Shown piece by piece: positions 11,863-21,982 of a DNA stretch of 64,000 nt; position 1 is the stretch's first letter; every line of letters begins with the position of its first letter. The DNA is taken from the NCBI GenBank assembly GCA_023101725.1, contig JALJCO010012607.1:62001-126000 (forward strand), read 5' to 3'. The DNA comes from Atherinomorus stipes. Taxonomy: Eukaryota > Chordata > Actinopteri > Atheriniformes > Atherinidae. A program made the translations under genes and the position numbers. The notes under the pieces were generated by a model. The model did not search any database. It had not been told where the DNA came from and saw only the letters and a list, made by a program, of their open reading frames with translations.

Positions 11863-14800
11863 CAGAATTGAACATGTCTTTATTTCTTTTGTGAGTCAAG
11901 ACCATGATTAAGCATTAACTAGAAACAATTTTTATTTAATCTTGGTATGAATGACTAAATAAATCAACTCCTAATACTTATACCAATTTCATCCTGGTTA
12001 CAGTTTCCAATGGCTGGAGCCATTCCCAGATCCGATTGAGTGAGAGATAGCCATTCCATCACCAGGTCCATATACGTATGCTAACACTGTGGTTAATTTT
12101 GAATTTCATCACTAGAAAAAGATCAGCACAAATTCAACATAAAAGCCATCATCTAACGTTCAAACCATGAACATTAAGGACTTGACAAGATTAAGCAAAG
12201 ACTACTCAGCCAAAAATGATAAAACCTGATGGAGTCTTAGCATGAGCAAAGGAAGAAATCACAGTTTTGGTACAGATTGGGGTCACTTTCCTTAAGATGC
12301 AAAATGCAAAACTGTTCTCAACATGTTCTCTGCTCTTAAAATACTTTTCCCATTCAGAGCCAATCATGGCAATGAGAATTTAGCTGAAATTAATGTCCTG
12401 CTAACACAAATGAAGCCATTAAATTGTGTTTTAAGAAATATACAAAGAAAGATAGAATTTTCTTGTGTGATGTCCAAATAAAATAAGCTTTATTATGACC
12501 TTTCTTCCACTACTTATCTTTTTTTCACAGCTACATGTGTAGTGCCATGCACAGCAGCATAGCAGTCTGATTTGTTCATTTTGATGACACACTGTGGAGC
12601 CCCTGTGTAGACCTGGAATGAATTGGAGCTCCTGTGTCAAAACCACTGCGGTATAACTGCTCCTGCCAGACATTCAAATAACAGATCTGATCAACGGGGG
12701 GACATGCACATCTAAACCTATCAGGCCTTCTGCAATGCTTGAGAGCAGACCAGCAGCTTGTGTTGGAGAGTAGATGTCTATCTAGAATCAATACAGCACA
12801 ATCTGGCCTTATCTCCCTCTCTGATATGGTGTACAGCCACTTTTCCACACCCTCCAATGTCCTCGGGCGTCACTTCTGAAAATGCTGACAGCAATTATGG
12901 ATTGCTACTTTTTCCAATAAGCCTACAGTCAGCATATCTCATCAACAGTCAGAGACTCCAAATCTGGATGAAATTAGTTTTGTAAGAAAGTAAAGTGAGC
13001 CTGTTATTTGCAAAGGATTGCATCTTTCTCAAATTCAACACTTGTTTAAATAACTCCCACATCATGTCACCCCTGCTGTGTGTTTGTCCCCGTTGACTTG
13101 CTCTCCCCAGCAGGCGTGCGACCTATGAGGGTGGCCCAAGGCTTTCAAAAGAAAAATTTAACAAAGGAACCTCTTCCTGTTTGAGGACATACCCACCTAC
13201 TACCTCTAGTCCAGATCAGGGATTGCAGTGCCCTCTCCTCCATCCCCTGGAGCTTACAGGGTCCAGTGACTTACAGATTCAATCTCCATAAGACCCAGCC
13301 TTTAAGGAACATCTGACAGACTGGACGTTTTCTTGCATGTCATTTCACCCTTCCTGTGCAGTTTATTATATTCATACAGAGGTGACCTCGTGACATTCTG
13401 CATATGGTACCTGAGGCATAATCTGTCAGTTTTTGACACGGCAAGGCCTTTTTTCCTCATGCAAATTTTTTGTTTACATGCCCTTTTGTCTCTGACGTTG
13501 CGCGGTTCTTATCCTCAGGATTTGGGTTATGTTGCACAGTCTGCACAGTTACAACTATTGACAGAGGACAGTGGCACGGCGCATTGATGACAGCGCTCTG
13601 AGATGGAAAGAAAGGAAGAAAGACAGAGGGAGAGGGTAAGAAGAGTGCTGCACAGTGAAGGATAGAAGTGGCCCTGCTGGAGGCTCGCCACAGGCAACGT
13701 CTGACATCCCTCTCTCTGACGGACTGATGAGATTACCCTGACATTTTTTCCTTCTAACTTAAATTGCATTACCACAAGGATCTTATGTTAGGCAGATCTC
13801 CATATTATTCTCAGGGGATTTGGGTTCCATTTTGCTCTGCGCTTCATTCTGTTCTCTCCTTTTTCACTCACACTCAGAGGGATGAAATCGTCTTTACAGC
13901 CTTCCACATATTATCTGCTGGCAGGACTACATGGATCCTATTTCAGAGACTGTGCAGTTTATTCACTGCCATACATCATGGTAATACAATGTCCCTTCTT
14001 CAGGCTCCTCCTATGGTAAACTAGAATGTTGCAGGTCAGTGACTCTGTAAGTGAACTGTGACATTTGATTAGACACCTACCCTTATATGGTTGGCTGTTA
14101 ACGGAATGAACTAACCAAGCAACTCAGCCTTAGGGTCACTTACAATTAAAGATAACCCACTTAAAAATCAAATCTAAACAAAGACCATGAACTGTACAGA
14201 TTGGGGTCATGAGAGCGTGTTTTCACGCCGCTAATTTACATTCAACCTTTGCATTTCACCAGCAGTTTCACCTTGACATTTAAGGTTAACTGACAAATTA
14301 GGGTGCTGTTTTTGGGGGTGAGCGTGCTCTGGGAGTCTGTTCGGCACTCTCTTTTCTGTGCTGCATAGCATAATGGTCTCAATTAGTCTAAAAGTCACCG
14401 TGGGTAATAACTCACCTCTCTCAGGCTTCATTTCCTCAGATTCAAGTCAAGCATAGCACAGGAAATGACACTTCAGGAGCTTTTAAAAAATGATGAGGAC
14501 AAGCGGAGCGATCACAGTGGTAAATCAGGTGAGTGCGTTTTGGATGGCGACAGCAATAGGTGCCGGCAGAGCCTGTCAGTCGCTGTGGTGACATGTTCAT
14601 CAAGGTGCAGGTGACATCATTCAATCATTGTATCAGTCACAGGAAAGACTGGTCACCAGCATCAAACACAGATCACATTATTGGAGTGACTTCATTGAAT
14701 ATCAATCAAGTGACAGTTAGGCCATTTAAAAAAAAATCTGTTTGGAAACAATGGACAAAATTTTTCATTTAGAAATTTACCATCTTAACAAACACAAATC

Positions 14801-15040
14801 CGGACACTATTCTAAAAACCAAAGGAGTTGGGGAATTTTACTAAAATGCAACCTTTATTGAAGCCTTTACTTACAGTAGGAGCCTACAAAAGGAATTATT
14901 TGGTCTTCCCTGGCCAACTCTGAACTTTAAAAAAATTAAGCAATGCAATGCAATTAATAAAAACTAGAAATCGATGAAGAAAAATAAAAAAAATATTGAG
15001 AACATTATCGACTTTTTTATGAAGATTCTAAAAATGATAT
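11863..15040. other. Unassigned, partly single-copy-looking noncoding DNA
   Basis: No coding exon or bounded repeat can be supported. Stretches near 12550-12950 and 13850-14030 are compositionally even and free of obvious repeats. They could be single-copy noncoding sequence, but conservation cannot be judged here. Confidence 0.35.
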
Positions 15041-15051
15041 ATTCAATTCAA

Positions 15052-15263
15052 TAGGCTCTATGCACAACTCCACTACTTCCTGAACTTAAGGTAGCTCTTT
15101 TGTTTCCTGTCTTTCATTACTGGTCGTACTGATTAATCCAGGTGTGTCTGGCCAGTTAATGAGGTCAGGCACACCTGGATTAATCAGTTCGTCCAGTTAT
15201 GAAAGACAGGAAACAAAGGAGCTACCTTACATTCAGGAAGTAGTGGAGCTGTGCATAGAGCCC
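15052..15263. mobile_element. 212-bp foldback MITE with 11-bp direct repeats
   Basis: The segment is almost entirely a palindrome. The left arm (gctctatgcacaactccact onward) is the reverse complement of the right arm, with arms of about 95 bp around a short centre near 15160 (ggccagttaatgaggtc). The 11-mer attcaattcaa lies at 15041-15051 and 15264-15274. Long arms and a 9-11-bp duplication fit a Mutator-type MITE. However, the 11-mer is also the tail motif of the adjoining antisense L2 LINE, so the duplication length could be inflated by tail periodicity. Confidence 0.75.
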
Positions 15264-15709
15264 ATTCAATTCAACTTTATTTGATAATGTCATAACAATG
15301 TCACCTCAGGGTGCTTAACAGACAGAAAAATTCAAGCCAGATTCATAACAGCCTAGCTAGGGAAACCAACAGACTGGATCGAATCTTGGCTTGACCCGGT
15401 CCAAGCAAGCACAGAGTGGTGGCGATAGTGGGAAGGAAAACACCCTTTTAACAGGGAGGAAAAACCTCCGGCAGAACCCGGCTCAGGTAGGGCGGCCATC
15501 TGCCTCGACCGGCTGGGGGGGGGGGACAGAAAGAGAGACCAACAGATACTACAACTTTTAATCCAGCCAGACCGGCTGAGAGAGAAGAAACACAGTTAAT
15601 GATGCAATACTGTCACAAGTTTCTACATGGAGAAGCAGAGATGAGTGGGAAAGGAAGAGCCCAGTGCATCATGAACGTCCCGCAGCAGTCTAAACCTATA
15701 GCAGCTTAA

Positions 15710-16274
15710 AGGTAGAGTCCGAAGTCCCCCCACCATTTCTGTTTGCAAACAACATTCAAACTGAGCGCCCCTCCCCCTCAGGCTAATGGCCGCCTCATTC
15801 TTCAAACTATTCAGCTTCAAGCCTCCTTCAGAGCGCAGAAGCGGGTAAAAGCCAAACTTATATTAGCCCTGGTTTTCCAACTTGCATCATCCAAAACTCC
15901 TACCTTTTCTTCGGTGCATCTGCCGTTTTTTCTTTTTTTTTTCTTTCTTTCTTTCTCTTTCTTTCTTTCTTTCTTTCTTTCTTTTTACTTTGAGAGTTCG
16001 AGTGACTGGCGTCTGCTCCAATCATGAACTTATTCCCACAGGGCGTCATGTCCTTAGCTCTGTCACTGGCTGGTGATATAAACAGAAATCTCCACCCAGA
16101 AATGTCCCAAACACAACAAAACAAAGCTAAAGAGCAAATTACAGGCAGGGGGAGAGAGTTGCATTCAAACGCGCCACGGCACGCGAGTACAGGCCCAAAG
16201 GCACAGTTTGAGATGGATTTCCACTCGCACAAGTCTATTGTTTATTTTCAGGGGGTAAACGTTGGACTCTACCT
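15710..16274. mobile_element. TTAA-target non-autonomous element inside the L2 LINE
   Basis: TTAA at 15706-15709 and 16275-16278 flanks a 565-bp segment whose ends are inverted (left aggtagagtcc, right ggactctacct). The L2 flanks read continuously across a single TTAA when the segment is removed. TTAA targets are used by the piggyBac and Kolobok superfamilies; AGG-starting ends suggest Kolobok rather than piggyBac, but this is inference. A TTTC-rich microsatellite occupies about 15928-15985. No transposase frame is present. Confidence 0.75.
15928..15987. repeat. (TTTC)n microsatellite
   Basis: About ten TTTC units with a T-rich lead. It has expanded from the shorter AAAG run seen in the copy near 1625. 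Confidence 0.85.
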
Positions 16275-16344
16275 TTAACTAAGGGATGGCTAACCATCCC
16301 TAACTATAAGACTTATCAAAAAGGAAGGTCTTAAGCCTAATCAA

Positions 16345-16480
16345 TTTAATAAAGGGGGGGAAAAAAAAAGAAGGGGGAAAGGGGGGTTTTTTTTTTTTAA
16401 GGGGGAGGAGGGGGGAAGGGGGAGAAAAAGGGGGGGGGAGGGGAAGAGGGGAGGGAGGAGGGATGATATAATTTTTGTAA
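16345..16480. repeat. G-run/A-run low-complexity block
   Basis: A succession of G5-G9, A5-A9 and T14 runs with almost no other sequence, placed in the middle of the L2 remnant. It resembles low-quality consensus more than a biological tandem repeat. The following 16480-16690 segment is also not recognisable as L2. Confidence 0.7.
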
Positions 16481-16930
16481 AATAAAATAACCGTAAAAAA
16501 GAAAGAAATGAAAAAAAAAAGCTCTTAAGAGCATTAAATCACTGTAATAATAAAAATAAATAAGGAATGCGAAACCCTAGTGGTTTCCCTGTTTTCTCCT
16601 TCCAACACTCATCCAACAACCTGGAGAGGAAAAACAAAAAAGGACGACAGAAAAGGTCGCCCGGAGGATACTAGTTTATCAAGGTGGTAAACAAACTTAA
16701 AGGTAGAGAGGGTGTCTGCCTCCTGAACCTGAATTGGTAACTGGTTTCAAAAGAGGGGGCCCTAATAGCCAATTGCTCTGCCTCCCATTCTACTCTTAGA
16801 GACTCTTGGAACCACCAGAAGACCTGCAGTCTGAGAGCAAAGTGCTCTGCTTGGAATACATGCAACTATGAAATCTCTAATATATAATGGAGCTTGATCA
16901 TGGAGAGCTTTATATGTGTGACATTGAAGA

Positions 16931-17924
16931 TATTGAAGAGAATATAGAAAATGAATATCAGTAAGTTTAAAAAAAAAATCCTAATCTTTGCAAAGAACTT
17001 GTAAAGTAGCCATGACAACAAATTTAACTTTTCTTTGGTTTGGGGGTATAATATGATCTGTTGTGCACTGATGAAGCCATGTGAATGTTGAGAGAATCAA
17101 AGTCCCTGTTCATGGGGGTCAGCTTTGTTTCTTTATTCAAAAACAGTTCAATCAGACAGCAGCGTTTCAATCTGTGTTCATGCATCATGTAAACAGCCCC
17201 CCTTCTTCGACCTCTCTGCTCTCGCTCCCCCTTCCCCTCTTCCCTAGCTGATACACCCGTGTGAGTGACATAAACATGTCTGACTGCATTCCTAAACATG
17301 GGTGCACTTAAGTTGGGGTTTTCAATCAAATGGATAAAAAAAAGAAAACAAAAACCTTCTGTAGCAACACTGAAGGAGGATACCACGACATTGTCATTGC
17401 CCGCAATTTTATTTATTTTCTAAATGCTGTCTTGTCTGATAAACATATGGTAACTCTCTGAAGTGCCCATGATGCTAACAAATATCCTCTTAGCAAAGAA
17501 ACGCAAGCAGTCAGTTGACCTAGTTCTCATAAGTAAATAAGGTTGTAGCCAACTAAGGTTGGAGCTAATCAAAAATTAAGTCAACTTGGTCACTGGGCAG
17601 ATTACATCATTACCTTTTTCTAACCTTTTTAGTAAGGAGGAAAATCTGGCATACCAAAACAAACCACCCCTGAAAAAAAGTGATGTTATTTTGTCTTTGG
17701 AGAATTTACATATGCAGCAATATCAACTACATGAAATAGTTAACTGCTAGGCCATCACACTTTTCACATCTATAGACCATAATATTGTGAAAAGATTCAG
17801 AATTGGGGAAATGTCAGTGCTTGAATAGATTAATCTGGCCAAACACCAAAATTAGACCTTCGATCATTGCTGAGGTGGCATTTCTGTGCAAGTCAGAGTA
17901 GAACAGATGGGAATTTTAAGGTTC
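16931..17924. other. Unassigned noncoding DNA
   Basis: A 120-aa minus frame (17024-17386) has no recognisable domain and contains a low-complexity charged stretch. I do not support it as a gene. No bounded repeat was defined. Confidence 0.4.
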
Positions 17925-18141
17925 TTAGGACCTGATTTACAAAGACTCCAAATTGCGAGTCTAATGTCTTTGCCTCGCAAAAAAAATAGCGTGCGCTGTC
18001 ATTTTAGCGTTTGCGGGTGATCTACAAAGATTACACGCGCAATCTGTAACAGGCGCAAACAGCAGGATTTAAATGAGGATTTAGCGTGCGCTCTCCCTGC
18101 GCCACGGAAAGCTCAGAAGAGCATGTGGTAAACGCAAAATG

Positions 18142-18145
18142 AAAA
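18142..18145. repeat. Gypsy target-site duplication (left copy, aaaa)
   Basis: It matches aaaa at 25733-25736. The repeat is low in complexity on its own, but the paralogous empty site supports it. Confidence 0.65.
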
Positions 18146-18978
18146 TGTCACACACCCGCCTGTTAGTCTCTATACCAGTTTTAAAATCCCACTGCTACAA
18201 GAATTTAAGGATCACTTCTGCTCAGTGTTAAGAGTTTATTGGCATTCATGGGGGGCTTTAAACCAGTCTTGTTCTCTTTTAGAGTCTGCAGGAGAGATAA
18301 AAAAAAAAGGATAAAATCCACAGAAGGTTTGACTCCCAAAAGAGACCTATGGCGAAAAGGGGAAGGAGGAGTGTCCCTTGGAGCGTCCTGGCATTGACAC
18401 CGCTGTCCACTCGGTGACTCTGCTGCCGCTGTTCGGTTGCTGCTGAAGAAAACAGAAAGGCACTAAGACTCTCTTCACCCAAAGAAGGAGCTTACACATG
18501 CACAGCTCTAGGCTGATCAACATTCCTTTTTACTCATCTGTGATAGGCAGTAGTTTTCCAGGCTCTTGTGGTCTGTTCGGCCCGTTGACAATTCCTCCAG
18601 CCGTCTTTCCGTCAGGCGGTGTTTTCCAGTGTGCCTAGTCCAGTCGATCGATGGCTCCCCCAGCCGCCTCAGCGCTCTCTCTTGTGGCAGGGTCGTATTT
18701 TCCACAAATTGTGCCTGCTCCTCTAGCACCCGATTCCTTCTCTTCTTCTTTAGCCAAATGTCCTGCTCACATGCTCCATCCCAGTCCTTAAATACCAGTC
18801 TCTCCTTCAGCCCCACACCTGTCCCCTCTTATCTTAATTGCAGCCACACTGGTGGGGCGGGGCAAATTGCCAGCCAAGACAGTCATTCCTTTCCCAAAAA
18901 GTAAGAAAAACACTACAAAATAGCATGCAAAAAAAAAATCACAAAAGAATCACAATAAAAGCTTTAGTCTGGCTCACA
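18146..18978 (-). repeat. 3' LTR of the Gypsy element (intact)
   Basis: This 833-bp LTR matches 23975-25732 apart from the hAT insertion there, two substitutions near 18295-18300 and one base in an A-run near 18930. An AATAAA signal lies on the minus strand at 18235-18240, a plausible polyadenylation site. Short open frames in both LTR copies (67 aa at 18279-18482 and 24108-24311) are duplicates of noncoding LTR sequence. Confidence 0.92.
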
Positions 18979-18992
18979 TTCCCCCCTCTTTA
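18979..18992 (-). promoter_or_regulatory. Polypurine tract for plus-strand priming
   Basis: On the minus strand the bases just inside the 3' LTR read aaagaggggggaa and abut the LTR TG. This is a textbook polypurine tract in position and composition. Confidence 0.88.
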
Positions 18993-19012
18993 ATACTGGT
19001 CGTCCCGACCAG

Positions 19013-19636
19013 TTATACCACCCTGTACCTGGCTGGTGGTACCCCTATATTGGGCCTACTAGAGCGGCGTACTTCTGGCTGCTCGGGCCCCTGAGTGGGT
19101 ACTACAATTCCTTGTGGTGGGTTGGGTTGTGGTGCGGCCGCCATGTCCGTCGCTGGCTGTTGTGTGACAGTCATCAACCCGGGCAACCACCATGTTGGGG
19201 AGGGCAGCAAGTCTGGTTCACTGGACTCCGTTGGTCCTCCTGTGTCACTTGGGTCTTGTGCTAGAGCCAAAGGACACAATCTTAAGTTATTCCGGTGAAC
19301 AGAACGGGTAGGGCCTTCCTTTCCTTCTGGCCTAAGCAAGTATACTGGGTGCTGCTCTCGCAACTGCTTCACTACCACAAATGGCTCTGGTGACCACCTC
19401 AGATTAAGTTTCCCACCCACTCGCCTTCGGAAGTTCCTAATTATCACCCTTTCCCCTGGGAGTAATGGAACCCCACGGGCTCGCTTGTTATAGCGGGTCC
19501 CGTCTCTTTCTCGTCTTTGCTGAGCCCGGTTCTTCACCACGTCATAGGCCTTACTCAGTGACTGATGGTGATGCTTGATCCAACCTTCTAAGGTGTGAGA
19601 TTCCATTATGGGCTGCAGACCCATCACCCAGTCCAC
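19013..19636 (-). CDS. Gypsy pol: integrase C-terminal part (frameshifted fragment)
   Basis: This frame carries the carboxyl end of the integrase. After a basic helix-rich start (AYDVVKNRAQQRRERDGTRY) there is a compact beta-type stretch with GERVIIRNFRRR, then WSPEPFVVVKQL and PVYLLRPEGK. This arrangement fits the GPY/F-like C-terminal domain of Ty3/Gypsy integrases, which binds DNA. A Pro/Ser-rich tail follows and the frame stops about 20 bases before the polypurine tract. The listed first codon is GTG and is not a real start. The frame is displaced by one base from the upstream integrase frame near 19630-19650, with no long homopolymer at that point. It would be part of the Gag-Pol polyprotein. 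Confidence 0.85.
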   Translation of the reverse strand: MDWVMGLQPIMESHTLEGWIKHHHQSLSKAYDVVKNRAQQRRERDGTRYNKRARGVPLLPGERVIIRNFRRRVGGKLNLRWSPEPFVVVKQLREQHPVYLLRPEGKEGPTRSVHRNNLRLCPLALAQDPSDTGGPTESSEPDLLPSPTWWLPGLMTVTQQPATDMAAAPQPNPPQGIVVPTQGPEQPEVRRSSRPNIGVPPARYRVV

Positions 19637-20376
19637 CGGTAATCTGGCATGTCTCCGAAGACAAGGTAATGAGGGGTGGCCCCTGTTGTGCTGTGCACAG
19701 TGTTGTTATAGGCCTGAATAAGGGCTGGGAGCCTTTCAGGCCACCGTTCTTGGTCCTGTTCCATCAGTGAGTTCAATAACCCCAACAGGGTTTGATTAAA
19801 CCTTTCACAGGCACCATTACCTTGTGGGTGATAAGCTGTAGTACGGCTCTTCTGACAACCATACAGTTGGCAAAGCTCTTTCACCACTCTTGACTCAAAG
19901 GATGCACCCCGGTCTGTAAGTATCCTTTCGGGGCAGCCAAAAGTCCGAATCAGACTATCGTACATAGCTTGGGCTGTTGTGACAGCTGATTGGTCCTTGG
20001 TTGGGACTGCAAGGGAATATTTTGAAAAAAGGTCAGTCATTACCAAAATATAAGGGTAACGATCACCTTGGCGTCCCAATGACAGATAGTCCATCCCCAC
20101 CACCTCAAATGGGTACGAAGTGACGATGGATGTCAGTGGCGCTCTTGTCTCTGGACCGTCCTTGGCACAAATGCAGTGCCAACAGGCACCTGTCCATTCC
20201 TTCACATCACGAGACATCCTGGGCCAAAAACAGCGTTGACGCAGGGTGGACAAGGTCCTCTCTGCGTTGGGGTGTCCCATTCCTTGGTGGTACATCTTCC
20301 ATACTTCCTTGGTTTCTTTTTCTGGGATAAGCACCTGAAAGACTTCCAAGCCGGTTACAGCATCCATACGCAACAC
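19624..20376 (-). CDS. Gypsy pol: integrase zinc-binding and catalytic core (frameshifted fragment)
   Basis: The 250-aa frame encodes an integrase, which inserts the element cDNA into the host genome. It starts with an HHCC zinc-binding module (H30, H35, C65, C68). The catalytic core has D96 (VGMDYLSLG), D155 (LTDRGASF) and E191 (NGACERFNQT). The D-E spacing of 35 residues is canonical for retroviral and LTR-element integrases. The frame joins no normal start: the first codon is GTG and lies at a G6 run (20376-20381, minus strand). Upstream sequence continues in another frame. At the other end it stops after a one-base shift near 19640. All catalytic residues are intact. Confidence 0.93.
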   Translation of the reverse strand: MLRMDAVTGLEVFQVLIPEKETKEVWKMYHQGMGHPNAERTLSTLRQRCFWPRMSRDVKEWTGACWHCICAKDGPETRAPLTSIVTSYPFEVVGMDYLSLGRQGDRYPYILVMTDLFSKYSLAVPTKDQSAVTTAQAMYDSLIRTFGCPERILTDRGASFESRVVKELCQLYGCQKSRTTAYHPQGNGACERFNQTLLGLLNSLMEQDQERWPERLPALIQAYNNTVHSTTGATPHYLVFGDMPDYRWTG

Positions 20377-20405
20377 CCCCCATCAGTCCTTCTTTGAGTA
20401 CGATC

Positions 20406-21956
20406 TTATCCCATTCTTGGGAAAGGCATTTCAGGTACCCCCGAAGGTGACTCACCCAATACTGGCTGGACCCCCTGTTCCTTCCACTGCCGGGCTTGCA
20501 CCAAATCAGGATCTTGAGCTTGGCTATCCTTCCATGACTCTTCCCAATCTGCCTTTGCATGATCAACGTGGGCCACAGAGTCCCCTGTAAATTCAGGTAG
20601 CCTTGACAGTGCATCAGCATTTCGATTCTGGACTCCTGGGCGATATCTGATTGTGTATTTGAAGTTGGCCAGCTGTGCCACCCACCTTTGTTCCACCGCT
20701 CCCAGTCGGGCTGTCTCCAGGTGCACCAGTGGGTTATTGTCTGTGAACACTGTAAACTCTGCACCATACAAGTAATCCTTAAATTTCTCAGTAATAGCCC
20801 ACTTTAGAGCCAACAGTTCCAATTTAAAGGAACTGTAATTCTGGTCATTACGCTCTGTGGGGTGCAAGCTACGGCTAGCATAAGAGATTACCCTTTCCTT
20901 ACCAGACTGCACTTGTGCCAATACAGCCCCCAGGCCCTCTTTACTGGCATCAGTGTAGAGCCGAAATGGCAATGAAAAGTCTGCATACGCCAAGATGGGA
21001 GCAGTAAGCAAGGCGTCCTTTAATCGATCAAAGGCTTGCTGGCATTCCGTCGTCCATTTGACCAAGGCAGCCTTCCCCTCATGGCCGATGATTCCATGCA
21101 ACAAATCATTTAAAGGTTTTGCAATTTTGGAAAATGCAGGTATGAACCGGCGATAGTAGCCGACAAATCCCAGGAAAGCCCTCACCTGCCTTACAGTTTG
21201 TGGGGTCGGCCACTCCCTTACCACTGCCGTTTTATCTGGATCTGTTGCCACTCCGCTCTCACTGATGACGTGCCCAAGGTAAGTAACCTTCTGTTGAAAC
21301 AGTCGACATTTCTTTGGCTGTAGCTTCAGCCCGTAGTGATGGAGACGTCGGAACACCTCTTCCAAATGGCGCAAATGGCTGTCAAAATCAGGAGAGAACA
21401 CAATTACATCATCAAGATAGACCAGTAACGAGTCTGTTGCCAGATCTCCAAGGCAACGCTGCATTAAACGTTGAAAAGTGGCTGGTGCATTACATAGACC
21501 AAATGGCATGCGGTCAAATTCATACAACCCAAATGGTGTTGTGAATGCAGTCTTTTCTCTGTCAGTTGGGTCTACTTCTACCTGCCAATACCCGCTTGCC
21601 AGGTCCAAAGTAGAGTACCATCTTGCCGCTTTAAGCCCAGTTAACGACTCTTCGATCCGTGGCAGCGGATGAGCATCCTTATGGGTGAGTGCGTTCAGCC
21701 TCCTATAGTCCACACAGAACCGCAGACTTCCATCCTTCTTCTTAACCAGTACAATGGGGGCGGCCCAAGGACTCGAACTCTCCCTTACCACACCACTGCT
21801 CAACATATTTTGCAGGAGGTGCCGGAGTTCAGTGTAAAGGCTTGGGGGAACTGGTCGATATCTTTCCCGGCTTGGGGGTGCTGATCCGGTCGGAATCTGA
21901 TGTTTAACAACACCTGTACATCCAAAATCCTCCTCATCCCTTGCAAATACATTCAT
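20406..21956 (-). CDS. Gypsy pol: reverse transcriptase and RNase H (frameshifted fragment)
   Basis: The 516-aa frame contains the polymerase and RNase H that copy element RNA into DNA. RT motifs include FCVDYRRLN (residues 80-88), the catalytic strand at LDLASGYWQ (about 117-125), MPFGLCNAP (150-158) and the active-site YLDD (180-183). The connection segment YLGHVISESG and FLGFVGYYRRFI are typical of Ty3/Gypsy. RNase H catalytic residues are visible as D336 (YTDAS), E380 (KLELLALK) and D406 (VFTDNN). The first ATG at 21956 is internal: homologous coding continues upstream in other frames across a G7 run (21960-21966) and a G5 run (22012-22016). The 3' end leaves frame near a G5 run at 20471-20475. 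Confidence 0.95.
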   Translation of the reverse strand: MNVFARDEEDFGCTGVVKHQIPTGSAPPSRERYRPVPPSLYTELRHLLQNMLSSGVVRESSSPWAAPIVLVKKKDGSLRFCVDYRRLNALTHKDAHPLPRIEESLTGLKAARWYSTLDLASGYWQVEVDPTDREKTAFTTPFGLYEFDRMPFGLCNAPATFQRLMQRCLGDLATDSLLVYLDDVIVFSPDFDSHLRHLEEVFRRLHHYGLKLQPKKCRLFQQKVTYLGHVISESGVATDPDKTAVVREWPTPQTVRQVRAFLGFVGYYRRFIPAFSKIAKPLNDLLHGIIGHEGKAALVKWTTECQQAFDRLKDALLTAPILAYADFSLPFRLYTDASKEGLGAVLAQVQSGKERVISYASRSLHPTERNDQNYSSFKLELLALKWAITEKFKDYLYGAEFTVFTDNNPLVHLETARLGAVEQRWVAQLANFKYTIRYRPGVQNRNADALSRLPEFTGDSVAHVDHAKADWEESWKDSQAQDPDLVQARQWKEQGVQPVLGESPSGVPEMPFPRMG

Positions 21957-21982
21957 CCACCCCCCCGAGGAGGTTGGTCAGA

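Larger units (their letters stand above)
15264..16930 (-). mobile_element. L2-like LINE 3' end, antisense and interrupted
   Basis: On the minus strand this reads as the end of an L2-group LINE. Near 16740-16855 it encodes LCSQTAGLLVVPRVSKSRMG and, after stops, the end motif EADTLSTFK. Near 16310-16335 it encodes a short piece resembling LKTFLFDKSYS. From 15700 down to 15264 is a 3' UTR-like region ending in an aataaagttgaattgaat-type tail. It is interrupted by a TTAA element (15710-16274) and by a suspect homopolymer-rich block (16345-16690). In-frame stops show it is a dead copy. The 5' boundary near 16930 is approximate. Confidence 0.7.

Noticed and set aside
17024..17386. 120-aa minus-strand open frame
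   Set aside because: No recognisable motif; contains low-complexity charged residues and sits between repeats.
18517..18816. 99-aa frame in the LTR and its copy in the other LTR
   Set aside because: LTR sequence is noncoding; both copies are broken by the hAT insertion or differ only through LTR duplication.
20207..20767. 186-aa minus frame overlapping RT and integrase
   Set aside because: Mostly a shadow frame. Only the short part near 20375-20450 bridges the two real frames, which is explained by frameshifts.
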